The notes under the pieces are model-generated. The model ran no database searches. It was not told where the DNA came from and saw only the letters and a program-made list of their open reading frames with translations. Position numbers and translations under genes: made by a program. Shown here in pieces: positions 9,293 through 21,900 of a DNA stretch of 64,000 nucleotides (position 1 is its first letter; each line of letters opens with the position of its first letter). Source of the stretch: Craspedostauros australis. Its lineage: Eukaryota; Bacillariophyta; Bacillariophyceae; Mastogloiales; Achnanthaceae. The stretch lies in the NCBI GenBank assembly GCA_026770025.1, contig JAMXDE010000005.1:620001-684000 (forward strand). The letters run 5' to 3'.

Positions 9293-11398
9293 TTAGGACG
9301 ATGGCGCGCCGCACATAGCGCAGTTTGGCTGACGATAACGATGGGTGAATGTGCAGATGGAGCAAGACCAACCAAACGGAGGCTTTTGGGATCGGTTGCG
9401 ACGTTTTTTGGGACGGCTTGGGGATGTTTCTCTGCTCATGACGCCGTCCGAGGACGTGTGCAGACCCGCATCTGGTACGATGACGACTTCACCAGTTCGT
9501 GGCATCAGCGCATGATCCGAGATGACATCGTCCATGTCAATCGTAATCGGGTGCATCACTCTCTCTTCTGCAGTGGCGATGGACAATGGCGCTGCTGGTG
9601 TTTGGCTGGTGTGGAAAGCGGCACTGGTCATCTCAATTGAATGCGGAGGTTTCTGGAAGGTGGACATCGATAACTGCGGCCCTTTGCGTTTCTGGGAACG
9701 TCGGACGTTGTTGATCATCAGATGTGGCTCGGCCACTGTGGTATTGGGAGATATGCGCTTGTGGTTGTTGGCGCATGGGTGGACGGATGTCCTCACGGGC
9801 ATCGAGAGGGACGACATTTGCGTCACTGGAGCAAAGTGCGACCGACCAGCGCCGCTGCGCTTGGTCTTGTTGTTGAGGTACGGATTGACTAGCTTTTGCG
9901 GAGTTCCGCTTGTTGCAGGAGACATTCTGATGTGGTGGCGCGCAACTCGTGGTGGCGATGCAAGCGACTTCGCCGGAGACGCAGCCACAAACACAGAATT
10001 GCTGTTGGCTTGTGATGTGCTCATTGTGCGGTGCTTGATGTATGGATTGGCGGACGATGCCAAACCACCATGTTGCGCAGACATGGTTGTCACTGTCGGA
10101 GATGCGGGTGCACCAGTCGCTACCCGTGCATGGATTGCCCCATCTTGATCTCGTCCGTCGATTTGATGCGGTGCACCCGCGGGTTGTGTGCTCGTGGCCT
10201 TGTTTAATTTCGTGGTTGTACTTTGATTTGGACCAGACTGCGAATGGTGCTGCTCGAGGCACGGCTTGTCATCGCTATCATTGCCGTCGTCGCCAGCAAC
10301 GGCCTCATACTCAAGGAGCAACGAACGGATCGATTGGGGCATGGCATTCGCAACGGTATCGGTATCAGCAGCGTCACCACCAGACATGCCCACTTGCCGA
10401 AGATGCTGTTCCTCAGCTTCCTCTTTGATCCTGGCACGCTGGACGAAGCGGCATAGCGAATGCACGCGAGATTTCGACGGTTGCGAGGAGGATACGATAT
10501 CTGCAATGCGTAGAACCATCCAGAAACGTGATGACGCCGGTCTTTGCTGTTCATCTTGGCTCTCACGCAGCGCGGCCTGCTGGATCAAGTCCGACCATTG
10601 CTGCGATGTGAAGGGACCGCGCTTGGCTCGCTTGGCGCACGCCTGTTTGTTGGTTTGGTTGGTGCGGCGCGACGTTCTGCTTCTCTTCACAGATGCGGCA
10701 GACTTCTCCAACACCAACTTCCGCAGCTGCGCCGCCGTCTTCGGCTGGACCTTCTCGTCCCAGTTGGCCTGCACGTAGAGCGAGTACTGCGTGTATCGGC
10801 GTTGGCATTCCTTTTCGGATGGCGCCGTTGGGAGGTTGGCGTCGCTGAGGAGCTTGTGCAGCTGGTTGCGCTTGAGCAGCTTGAAGGAGACCTTGGGAAG
10901 CACGTGCGGTCGCACCACGGAGCTTGCCGCATCGACGGACTGCGCGCGTGACTGCCGTTGCTGATACTGCGAGACCCTTCGTTGCAGGTCGATGTTGGGC
11001 TCCCACGCGTTCGTGGACGGCAGCAGCTGACGGCAGATGGCGCACTCGCGTCGCTTGTTGCAGATGCGCTGCGTCAAGGAGGCGTGGATGTGCTGGCGGA
11101 TGCACATGGAGCAGAAGGAGTGCCCGCATGGTGCCAATGTCACGGCCGCGAAGAAGTGCTCTTGGCACAACGGACAGCGCAGATCATCATCGGCAGGCTC
11201 ATTCGTGGCGCCTGCAGCATCGCCTCCGTCCCTTGGCTGCGTGAGCTGCGAAACCTCCCTGATCTTCATCGGCTGTTCATCGGCCGTTGACGCCTCCGTC
11301 TGTCCCATCGTTGGCGTTGCTGCTGCATCATGCATGCCTGGACGCGTATGTTCGTGCGAGCATTCGTCGTCGTTGCGGAGCCTCTCTGGCGGATTCAT
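9293..11398 (-). CDS. RAD18-like: RAD18-like RING/SAP E3 ubiquitin ligase with C-terminal NZF zinc finger
   Basis: A 701-residue protein. A C3HC4 RING (C75, C78, C91, H93, C96, C99, C119, C122) is followed by a conserved segment at about 171-230 starting SFKLLKRNQLHKLLSDANLP and ending near ANWDEK. This matches the SAP region of RAD18, in which the order is LLK...L...L...LP...R...Y...NA..D. RAD18 with RAD6 monoubiquitinates PCNA at stalled forks. A long disordered Ser/Thr/Pro region follows, with two NPY(I/L) motifs (about 452 and 505). The last ~25 residues form a RanBP2/NZF zinc finger (GWSCSICTF...NCAMCG) that keeps the TF and M residues NPL4-type fingers use to bind ubiquitin. The C2HC UBZ finger usual in RAD18 is not seen. 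Start: the frame is open to 11668, but MNPPERLRNDDE at 11398 is preferred because the upstream residues are Gln/Arg low-complexity. TAA stop. Confidence 0.75.
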   Translation of the reverse strand: MNPPERLRNDDECSHEHTRPGMHDAAATPTMGQTEASTADEQPMKIREVSQLTQPRDGGDAAGATNEPADDDLRCPLCQEHFFAAVTLAPCGHSFCSMCIRQHIHASLTQRICNKRRECAICRQLLPSTNAWEPNIDLQRRVSQYQQRQSRAQSVDAASSVVRPHVLPKVSFKLLKRNQLHKLLSDANLPTAPSEKECQRRYTQYSLYVQANWDEKVQPKTAAQLRKLVLEKSAASVKRSRTSRRTNQTNKQACAKRAKRGPFTSQQWSDLIQQAALRESQDEQQRPASSRFWMVLRIADIVSSSQPSKSRVHSLCRFVQRARIKEEAEEQHLRQVGMSGGDAADTDTVANAMPQSIRSLLLEYEAVAGDDGNDSDDKPCLEQHHSQSGPNQSTTTKLNKATSTQPAGAPHQIDGRDQDGAIHARVATGAPASPTVTTMSAQHGGLASSANPYIKHRTMSTSQANSNSVFVAASPAKSLASPPRVARHHIRMSPATSGTPQKLVNPYLNNKTKRSGAGRSHFAPVTQMSSLSMPVRTSVHPCANNHKRISPNTTVAEPHLMINNVRRSQKRKGPQLSMSTFQKPPHSIEMTSAAFHTSQTPAAPLSIATAEERVMHPITIDMDDVISDHALMPRTGEVVIVPDAGLHTSSDGVMSRETSPSRPKKRRNRSQKPPFGWSCSICTFTHRYRQPNCAMCGAPSS

Positions 11399-12587
11399 GT
11401 TGTTGGCGTTGGAATGGTCGTATTGACAGAGAGAGAGATGAACGCCTCGCGTGTTCCAATTTGGGTTCTGATGGTTTGGTTCACGTGTTGGTGGCCACGA
11501 TCGCCAGTACTGTTGCTGCTTTTGCCGTTGGTGTTGTTGTTGGCGATCGCCATCGTTGTCGTTGTGTCGTCGAAACTTCACGCCGAACTCAGCGCGCCAG
11601 TTCTGAACATATACCAAACATATAGTATATTTGGTACCGGCCGGTATTCTACCGTAGTATCTGTTCATACGGACGAGATACTACATGTGACTATTGGAAG
11701 CATGAATGAACCCGGAGAATCCGATCGGAATGTCTGTGACAAAAATGAGCGCCAAAAAGTGGCATTCGGCGAACGATGCGACATCAAAGAGATGACCGCG
11801 ATGACGAGAGACGACAGGGACAACAAAGACCTGCGATCCGTATTCCACAGGCATCGTTGCAGCTGACGAACGGGGGAAGGACAACAGCCCTTCACGGGTT
11901 CCACCCAACAGGAACGAAGAGCAGAGAGAGGGCACCCACGCAGCAACATGCTTCGTTGTTCTTGTCATTCGACACCGAAATTGAACAGCGCGGGTGAGTA
12001 TCCACAAGCGGAGACGGAGGCAACAGTAACAGTAACAGGAACAACAACGGCAACAAGGGAATTGCATCATCCATCTCCTCCAGATAAAGGCGAGAGGCAA
12101 GAAAGAGAGAGAGAGAGAGAGATAGAGAGAAGACGACACTGAGCAAGAATCGATTCAAAGAGGAGCCAAGAGAGAACAAGACGAAAGGACAGGGCGGCGC
12201 TTGCGGAGATTGCACACGCTGCTGCATTCGTGTCAAGCCAAGCCAAACCAATACAGCGCGTGCTTTCGATCAGTCTTGGAACAGTTCCACGATCTGATGT
12301 CGGAGGTAGGCGCCAAAGTTCCGCAATCACACCAATAGCTTGCAGAGAGGCCATCACAGCTCTTCCACTTTCTGCAAACCTTCCCAACCAACTACAAGGC
12401 ACAAAACAGAACAGAGCAGCTCAGGCAGTCCTGATCTCCACCTCTCTGCGTTCCTGCTCTTTTTGCCGCTCGACGCTTGGCGAGTCTCTTGCTTCAGTCC
12501 GAGTCGCGTGTGCCGAGACTACACCATTCATCACAACATCAACATCAACGGCAACATCATAGCATCCATCTGAAAGCGCAAGAAGCC
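11399..12587. other. Divergent intergenic region between RAD18-like (-) and LRR (+) genes
   Basis: This probably bears both promoters. A TACCGGCCGGTA palindrome lies near 11634-11645 beside an AT-rich inverted repeat (ACCAAACATAT / ATATTTGGT, about 11613-11635). A (GA)n run at about 12104-12126 lies in the likely LRR-gene leader. No convincing gene. Confidence 0.4.
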
Positions 12588-15500
12588 ATGGATGAGGAAG
12601 CACACGGCGGTGGCCATGCCCCCAGTTCCTCAGCAGAGCAGCAGCAACAGCAACAGAAGAAGAAGGGCTCCAGATCCGGCTCAAAGACGCGAAAGAAGTC
12701 GCGGAAGAGCAGCTCCTCCACACCCCAGACGGACGAACACAGCATGATGAGCGACCCGCAAGCGACGCAGGGCGACGACCGCGACGCCCTCTCGCACACT
12801 CCCAACGAAGCTGACGCGGACAGCACCCTCCTTCAATCACCGGTGTCCCCATCCTCCAGAGCGAACGGATCCAAATCGTCGCACTCCTCGAGGAACAGAA
12901 GGAAGACCAGAAAGACGAGCACCAACGACACCGACGGCAAGCCAAAGTCAAAATCGAAACGAAGGACCACCAGGTCGGCTGTACTTGATGCTGACGGCGC
13001 CAGCAAGGGCGGCATGAGCAACAGCGGCAGCGCCAACGGCAGCAGAGGACGCAGATCTCACAAAAGCCCAAAGCGCTCGGCCAAGACCAACGGCCAACTC
13101 AGTCCCAAGAAGCCGCGCAAGTCTGCGGCCTCCGCCCAAACCAACGGCAACAATGGCGACGCGACCTCCCTCGCGTCATCCAAACCCATGTCGGTGTCCC
13201 CCTTGCCGTCTCCCTCGCCGGCCAAGTCCAACCCACGCGGTCGGCAACTTCCAGAGGGATTGAAGCTCATCACGGTGCCTTCCCAGGAGAACATCGACCT
13301 CAACTACGACAACGACAGCGACAGCGACGAACTTGAATATCCTTCCCGAACGCCCCGCGGATTGGGCAGAACAGATGGTAAGAATGAACAGCAGGGACAG
13401 CAACAGCGACGGCGACAAGCAGAGACAATGATAGACACACATACGACGATACAGACACAGCCAGAGACAGCGACAGCGACAGCGATAGATAGACAGGGAG
13501 AGAGACAGGCAGACGCACACACACTGACACCCAACATGACACATGCGCATCCACATGCACAGACAAATATAAGTACAGATGCACAGATACAGCCACCAAT
13601 ACAAAGGCGAAAGCAGGAACCGAGAGAAGACCATGAACAGGAGCAAAGTTCGGAACCACCTCGTGCACATGCAAGCAAACCGCAGGAGCTGCACTTCGAC
13701 TCGTCGGCAACAGACACTACGAGACCAGCATCCATATCGACATCCATATCAGCATCCATAGTGACATCCATAGTGGCATCGCCTGCCATCAACCATCGCA
13801 CCACCAACACCAGCACCACTCGCATCACGATGACAGGGCAGGTTCTGGAAATCCACGGTCCTGCACCGCTGCCACAGCGCAGGTTTTCGCAGGAGCAAAC
13901 ACCACCACGACCACAATCACGCTCGCTATCGCAAACGCAAACACTACCAAGGACACAACAACATCATCAACAGCAAAACGGTCACAGCCAGAAAAGTAAG
14001 ACAGACATCATGTGCAACATTGAAGACAGCGACAACCATCATGATGGCCTTGGTATTGGCAACAACGACGTCAATGCCAGCGCCAGTGCCAATGATGCTG
14101 GCAGGAACAAAGACCACCCAGCAATGTCACCAGTCAACCACACCAACTTCGTACACATTCCACTTCCGCGACTCCCTTCCCCTCCTTCCACAAAACCGCC
14201 TCATAATGGACACAACGGGCGTCCCCCTCCACCTTCACGCCCACCACCACTACCTCACCAACATCAGCAGCAGCAGCAGCAGAAGCCACACCACCTTCCT
14301 CCGACTTCGACTCCAACTCCATCTTCTCCTTTCAAACACACGACAATCTCATCGACACATGCGGCTCAATCTCAACCAACCGCAAGCAATCAACCACCAT
14401 CGTCACCGCCATGTCCGTTGCCATTCAACATGCAACCACGCAGCGCCAGCGAACGGGTTACATCACAGAAGACATCCATCGCAAACGCATCCGACAGCTC
14501 GAGCACACACCAGTCCTTGTCGGTACGATCCGTGCATGTCACGAATCACCAGAAGTACAGAGCCAAGTACAGCGCCATACCGCACTCCAGTTATCACTGC
14601 CCCGAGCCCTACGCGGATGACGACTATCCGCTGGCAGCTGGGCAACACATGCACACCTTCTTGCAGCATTCGGCTGGTGCGGGCGATAGCGACCGCATTG
14701 GCGGCAACGACGGCGAAGACAATGACGACGACTGCGATGACGAGGAGCTGGAGGAAGAGTCGATGGCTGTGTCCTCCATACACCATTCTTTCACCGATGG
14801 TGGCACGACCAGCGCTGGTGAAACCATCAGCAGCGGGAGTAGCAGTGGCAGCTTCAGTGAAGATTACGCGATCACTGATAGTGACAGCAGCTACGACAGC
14901 GGCGTGGACACTGCCACAGGCACTGGCACGGGTACCGATACTGCCGCCAGCATGCTTGGCAGCGCATACTCCCAAAGTGGAACTGGGACCGATAGCGATA
15001 GCGACAGCAATGTCGGTACTGACGCTGACACTGATACCGAGGCTGGCGCCGATTCTGAGACAGGCGCTGACACGACGTCGCGAGGTGATGACCGCAAGAG
15101 TCATGGTGGCAGCCAAAGCAACAGCAGCGACGGTAGCAGCAGCGATAGCGATGAGGATGTTTCTGTGGACTTCATGGCCAAATCGCAATCACGGTCCATC
15201 TCCAGATCACGCTCTGGACGTCTTCGTGGCAACGACCAAGGCTACGGCCAAACCCCATCCCTGGATGAGGAGGAAAGCATGTCATCATCGTTCAACACTG
15301 CTCTGTTCGCCAAGGCCATTCATACCGACTACGATCACGTTGATCGTAAATCGCGCTTTGATCCCACAGCTGGGTACAACTCGTTCTCGTCCTTCTCGCA
15401 ATTTGCCGCGGCAGACGACAGCCATTCGAAACCTCTCATACATTTCATGCCTCTCTCTCCTTCTGCCACTTCTATCACAAAACGCAACACCGGTCACGAC

Positions 15501-18124
15501 CGCGATCCTTTCTCTTCTCCTGTTCCTGTTCCGGTTCCTTCTCCAACAACCCCCTCTCCTGACGGCCTTCCCCAATACACTCCCCTGCCTGTATTCCCAT
15601 CATCGCTCGACTCACCCGCAGGGATGAAGGAATTGTCCACCGAGGCACCGCATTCGCGTGCAAAGGACGATCTGTCCGATGGGTCAGACGAGGACAGCTT
15701 CTTCGATGGCAACGACAATGACGATCCCAACGACTATCGGAAACCATCCACCGGATATCCCGAGGACGACGATGACATGTACAGCCAGGCCAAGTGCAGG
15801 AATGACTATTACAACGTGGACGACGATGATGAAGATGGCGCCATTGCCGACGAAGACAGCGTGGAAAAACACCTCGGCACAGCCGGAGTCGACGACAACT
15901 CCGAAGGTCAAGAACGTGAATTTCAGTCCGAACAAGCTCGCCTGTCCTTCTCCACCAAAGGTTCGCAGACCAAAATCCTCAAGCACAGCCAGGGCAGAGG
16001 CGCGTACCACGACGAGGAGGACGGCGATTTGTACAGCTACGACAGCCGCGATGAAGATGATATCGAGGAACAAGACCGCTACCAACGACGCAAGCGGTTC
16101 TTTGAGATTGTCTTCGCCGTGGTGTGCTGTTGCTGCCTGACGATCATCGGCATCGTGCTGGCTGTCGTCTTCATCACCCGTGACAATGATGACGATGGCG
16201 CGCCAGCAACATCGCCGCCAACGCCACAACCAACTCGGGCACCGATCGCGTTCGTTGATGATGTCGACGACGACTTCATCTTCCAACCATTGCTGTTTGC
16301 CCCGGCGATGATCACAACGTTCATGGCACCTGCTGACGGAGACTGTGACAACACCAACCAGGAGGGCTTTCCAAACGTCCTCGATCAATGTGCTTGCAAC
16401 GGGAGGATCAGCGTTTTGCCCATCGACGTGGTTCAGATGCGCGCTTTGCTTTTGCAGATCTTGTCACCGCTCTTCTACCCTCCGCTCGAAGGCACCAACT
16501 CTACCAACAGCACAGATCCAGCTTCCACATTCCCGCATGAGGTTACATCCTGCGACGCAGCCAACCTTGCCATGGTGTGGCTCGCATCAGGCGACATGCG
16601 AGACTCCGGGCATCTGCGACAACGTTACGCATTAGCAGTCATGTATTTCGCCATGCAGGGTCTGCGCGACAGACGATGGGTGTACTCGGACGGATGGCTG
16701 TCGGACTTGAACGAATGCCTTTGGCTTGGTGTGCAGTGCAACAACCAAGACGTCGTGAATTCATTGGCGCTGGAGAGCAACAACGTTTACGGAACCGTGA
16801 GTGCCCATGCGTTGCTTTGATCGTGGTTGATTGACAGTATATCATGGGATACTGCGCTCGTATTTGTGGCGAAGTGCGAAGTGCTTGTTGTGCTTTCAAT
16901 TGTGAGCACAGAAACTGTAGTGCGGGTGGAGTATGGCATTCCATGATACTAGTATGCCAGGGTATGCAATGCATCAACGGTTGCACATTGGTCTTGCCTT
17001 GTACAGGAACAACACGGCACTGCACGTCTCACTTACTTCCCCAATGTGCGACTTGCTGTACCTCAACGACTACACCTTCCTTTCCAATCCTCTTCATGCG
17101 TCACACGTATCCATGCTCCTCCCTTTTCGCCAACATCATCGTGGTGGGCAACAATCCATGTCATGACGGCACACAGTTACCAACAGAGATTTCCAAACTG
17201 GAAGGCATCGCAGCCATATCATTATCTCGCAACCAACTCAGCGGCAACTTCCCAACGGAAATTTACTCGCTGCCTCGGCTGAGAGAGCTGCGTTTATATT
17301 CCAACCGCCTGAGAGGCAGGTTGCCGTCTGAAATCGGACATGCCACAGCGCTGCAGAGCTTGCTGATCTACACCAATACATTCACCGCTCGACTTCCATC
17401 CGAATTGGGACGTCTGACCAAGCTGACCCATCTGGACCTTGGGGATAACCTCTTCAAGAATGCGATCCCCAGCGAGCTGGGCAAGCTGACGGAGCTCCAA
17501 ATTCTCTCGCTGTTCCGCAACCAATTCAGCGGCGCGTTGCCGAGCGAAATCGGCGCACTGACGAATCTCCAGAACGTCTCGCTGTCGAAGAACACCGGGT
17601 TGGTTGGCGAGATCCCCACCACGATTGGAAACTGCAAGGCTTTGCTGAATTGGCAAATCGATGAGACTGGCGTCGGTGGTCCGCTCCCCACCGAGATGGG
17701 ACAGTTGTCTGAACTGTACGAGCTGGTCCTCAAGGACAGCAACTTCCGAGGCACGTTGCCAACCGAGTGGGGCAGCATGCTCGGCCTCCACCTGTTAACT
17801 CTGTCGGACAACGAGGAGCTCACTGGAGACCTGCCCAGCGAGCTTGGGGAGCTCACGAACTTGGTCCGCATCATCGCCGAAAACACAAAATTCAGCGGTG
17901 AACTGCCGAAGGAGCTCGGTAACTTGAAGCAGCTCGAGACCCTGAATATTCGACGAACCAGCGTGGCCGGGTCAGTCCCATCGGAGATCTGCGCGTTGCG
18001 CACGGAGGCCAAGCTCGAAAGGTTCCTAGCGCCATGCGAAAGCGGAATCAACAGCATCTTGCAGTGCGAGGTCCCAGCATGCTGTACTAGCTGCAGAAAC
18101 CGGCCTGAAAATGCCTTTCGGTGA
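12588..18124 (+). CDS. Type II transmembrane leucine-rich-repeat protein (two exons)
   Basis: Exons 12588-16796 and 17177-18124, about 1,718 residues. The donor GTGAGT (16797) and acceptor CAG (17176) are phase 0 and rejoin a repeat exactly (NNVYGT then LPTEI). Residues 1 to about 1160 are low-complexity: Ser/Lys-rich, then Gln/Thr/Pro/His-rich, then Asp/Ser-rich and very acidic. One TM helix lies at about 1172-1197 (IVFAVVCCCCLTIIGIVLAVVF), preceded by RRKR, so the long N-terminal part is predicted cytoplasmic. After the TM comes the typical LRR cap (LRQRYALAVMYF, then WLSDLNECLWLGVQC), then about eleven plant-type repeats (L..L.L..N.L.G.LP.E.) and a Cys-rich end. No kinase domain. Such proteins are common in diatoms and are thought to sense or adhere at the cell surface. 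Uncertain: the stretch 13378-14000 is CA-rich and begins with a GTAAGA donor-like site, so an undetected intron is possible there. Start ATG at 12588; the frame is open slightly further up without an ATG. Confidence 0.75.
16797..17176 (+). other. Intron of the LRR gene
   Basis: 380-nt phase 0 intron, GTGAGT donor and CACACAG acceptor. Removing it restores a complete LRR across the junction, which is the main reason for placing it here. Confidence 0.85.
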
Positions 18125-18911
18125 TAAGGACGCGCTCGTCCGTTGTTTAAGGGCGCTGGCTGCCATCCCACTCGTGCATCAGGAGAGGACGTGAAATCGT
18201 TGGATTCGATATGAGCGGAGAGATGACCAAGTGAACGAAGAGACAGAGAGAAAGGAAACCAAGGGTCCGAGTTTGCGGCAAACGAATCTCTAGAGAGAGT
18301 GCGTCATGTGCGTACTCGTGGTTCAGAGCAACGTGATAGAAGACGGCACGAGACGAAGACCTAGGTGCGAGTATTGGTAGTGTGTGACCAAAGCAAGCAG
18401 TCGCATGGTGCAAGCAACGACCAGGCTCAGACTGATGCATAGTATGGACGTTTCATCTGTCTCGCTCTGTATGGCGCGCATCTCGATCGCGATTTCTGGG
18501 TCCTGTCTGTGCAAGCATTATACGAGTGTAGATAAAGTGCGCTTTCTCGTCTGCACCAAGTACGTGTATTCGTGCCACAGTCGCTCGTAGACTACTGTAG
18601 AGAGAGAGAGCACCACAACATGCTCGCGATCATTGATGCGAGTTCCCCATTCGATTGGACACCACAATCCGACGCATACGTAAGTCTGTTCGCCAGTACC
18701 CCATGCTTGACGTCCTGTTCTTGGTTCCATCTGTTTTACTTGTACGTATTATGTGTAGTGATTGCCAGTAAAACCGTTAATTTCATGTTGATGTTCTATT
18801 ATATAATATAGATGGTAGGTACGGTGCTATGCACCATGTCTTTCTATGTGCTACCTGTTGTGTACGGCGGGTGCTCATGGAGCAGCAGCCGGCTAGGTCC
18901 ACGTCCTCTCT
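18125..18911. other. Convergent intergenic region
   Basis: 3' flank of the LRR gene (+) and the giant TULIP/PqiA gene (-). It contains scattered GCGAGTATT / TACGAGTG motifs (about 18367, 18521) and an AT-rich run with TATTATATAATATAG near 18799. No gene seen. Confidence 0.45.
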
Positions 18912-21900
18912 TTATGCGGCGACGATGTCCTGAGGTGTCGCTGCTGTAGAATGCGCCACGCTCTCGTAGTCCAGCATGGGCTGGATGGGTTGGTCGTCGC
19001 CTGTATCGTAAACCAGCACCTTGCCATTGTCGGTGATTTCTGGTCCATAGTCACTGTCGTTGTCGTCGTCATCGCCCACACCACCATGCTTCTTCATCCG
19101 CGGGCCGTCCAAAGCACGCATGGCGCTGCTTGATTGTTGGTTGGCATCCTCGGAGGATGCACTCCTGACGACTGACTGGACGCAGTTCTTGGATGCTCGA
19201 GGCGGTGGACGGCCCATCAGGCCGCGCAAAGCCCAGCGGAAGGTGTCGGTGAACAGGACCGGCACGGGACGCACCACCACGTGAAGATCATCGTCGACAT
19301 CAATCTCAATGTTGCTGCTAGTTTCGCTGGAGGAATCTTGAAGGAGGAGACCTTGGCTGGAGGCGATCTCGTCGTCCAGAGTCTTTCGCTCCAGCTCATC
19401 CTGATCTCGGAAGAATTGGTTGACTGCCTTCATGACGAACGTGTTGAGGAGCGCCAGCAAGACAGCGCCGGCTGCCAAGACGTACGATCCGTTTTCGATT
19501 CGAGATTCGATGCTGAAACATTGCGCGTCTTCCGATTTCAGGATGCCGACGTAAACCAGCTGGTTGAAGGTGGGTTCGAGGCTCTCGCAGTACGAGTTGA
19601 TCATGAACTCGGATACCTGCCCCAGCTGCCAGCTCGCGACGAAGATGGCGATCAGGTACACCTCGGCGTACTGCCATGCCTGGAGCATCTCGATCAAGAT
19701 GGCCATGCGCCAACGGAGCTTGGGCGCGACGGGAAGAACCCATTGGACCAGCAGCGCGATGGCCTGCAATACTGGAACGACGAGCACGGAGAAGACCAGA
19801 AGCGCCGAAAGCGTTCCGAGGCCGATGAGATCGCTTGTGCCGCCGAGGAACTCGGCTTGTTCCATGAGGAGCTCCACGATGGTGAAGACCGTGTGATCAG
19901 TGTTTGCTTCAGTAAAGCCCTGGCCGGACTCGACGGCAACACCCACCATACCAAGCAATTCCAGCGAGAACGAGGGCATCAAGCATCCCCAGACCACGAG
20001 CACGCACAGTGCGGCTGCCGTGACGGAGACCACCACGCTGACCCCGCGTCGTGGGACGAGCTTCTCCCGCTCACCTCGATGAGGACGGGTGAAGGTGTGC
20101 GTGGCCAGCTGAGTTCGTTTCGCCTTCATGTCCATCAGTGCGGGGGTGCTGGATTGCTCACCTCCCAAACATTCTTGGTCTCCCACAATGTCACCCAGCT
20201 TGTCTCGTTCTGCCTTGTACTTCTTCGTGGCCACATCGACGATCTTGCGATGGTAATGGATGATGAAATGCGAGCTGACCTGGGAAATCAGCTGCGCGAT
20301 CATGTTGGCGTAGAGACCCCAGAGCGGGACCACGAGCAAGTCCAGAGAGTAGAAGCCGTTGGGGAGGAAGGCGACGTCCGGGCTTTGGACGGACACTCTG
20401 AACGCCGCGAGCGAGATGACCAGAACGAAGATATCCACCATGGACCACTTGCCGAGGCAATCCAGCCACACGAGGATCGACCCGCGTCGGGAAACGGGGA
20501 CTCTGCTCGGTGGGAGGAACCACAGGGCAAGCGTAATGAGCTGCTTGGAGTACGGCCACAGACCAGAGAAGAGGAAGATCATCACGGCCAACTCGCGACC
20601 ACCGGCGTTCCAAATGTCAATGGTTGACTTGGCCATGCTGAATTCGAAGAACTGCTCGACGCTGAACGATTCGCCAGCGAGCTTGCCCTGGATGTTGACA
20701 GTGGCTCCCAGGCTAAGATGCCCGCTCAGGAAGAAGCCAATGTTGCCGAGAATGATCAGAGGCATCGAGATGCGCAGCCACAGAGGCAGGATGGGACTCG
20801 TGAAGAGCGAGTGTGTGGTTTCGTTCAGCTCGTCGTCCATGTCACGTTGTCGGCGCTGCATGCGAAGGATGCGATCGACTTTGCTCTTCGAGAGGGTGCG
20901 CAGCCATCGTCTGTGCCGCCGTCTCACGATGCACCTGATGGTGCACATGAGGAAAGCTACGATTGCGACAAGCGACAGACATGTTGCACCGACGGCCAGA
21001 AGGAAAGACGCGTTGGACTCTCGCGGCTCGACTTCGAAAGCCTCGTAGGTGACCTTGCTGAAGTTCTCTTCGTATGTTGGCAGGTGAGGGCATTTCATCA
21101 TGGCGTCGTTCAGCATCCTGTCGACCTCCAGCGAGAGGTAGTTACCGCCAAGAAGGCGTTCGATGTAGTTGATGAGTTCGTTTCCAACCTCGGTCACGCC
21201 TTCCCTTGCTTCTGGAGACGACAAGAAGTCGGCCAGTTCGTACATTTCCGGGCTGGAACATTCGACGCAGGTGATGTTCAGTCGCAACTCGGCCGCAGAT
21301 GCGGCGAGATCGACGAGCTGTACATTGGGGACCTCGTCTGGAAGCCTCACACCCCTTTTGTCGAGCTGGGGTGCTGGGATGATCGCCAACCAGCAGTTCC
21401 AGTTCAGGAGGCTCTTCAGTGGGAACGAACGGAATCGCTGATCAGCAATGCGGAGCAGGCCCTGGATGAAGATGCTTGCTGTGTACAGGTCCAACTCGAG
21501 ATCGACTTCGTTGCGCACCTGCAAGTTGTCATCGCCGAGAATCGAGAGCAGCAACCGCGCGGAGAAGCGGAGCGGCCTGTCCTCGGTCGCGAACACGCCA
21601 GAATTGTTCAACTCGAAAGGCGAGCCCATCATCGGCTGAAGGATGGACACTGGGTACCCGAGCGTGTCCAGGTTCTCAATTCTCATGTTGCTGACCCGAA
21701 GTTCGACCGTCGCATCGAGGCCGCCGGCCTGGATACTGGTTTCCGTATCGAAGAGGCTTCCTTCGAACGCGAATGTTCCGGTCGTGTTGGACTGGTCCTT
21801 CAGCAGTGGCCCGATCATGACAGTATTGGCCTTGGAGAGACCTGTCTCTTCGTCGACGTCAAATACGAGGTCTTGGACAAGCTCAAAGACCGTGCTGAAG

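Noticed and set aside
11399-11668. 90-codon N-terminal extension of the RAD18-like protein
   Set aside because: Gln/Arg/Asn-rich with no conserved feature; it overlaps a promoter-like AT-rich inverted repeat.
14020-15627. 535-codon plus-strand frame overlapping the LRR gene
   Set aside because: It is a shadow of the repetitive CA/GAC-rich coding sequence. Its translation is Thr/Ala/Arg low-complexity, and the competing frame leads into the TM and LRR domains.
19281-20627. 448-codon plus-strand frame antisense to the giant gene
   Set aside because: It mirrors the codon pattern of the minus-strand PqiA-like coding sequence and lacks its own motifs.
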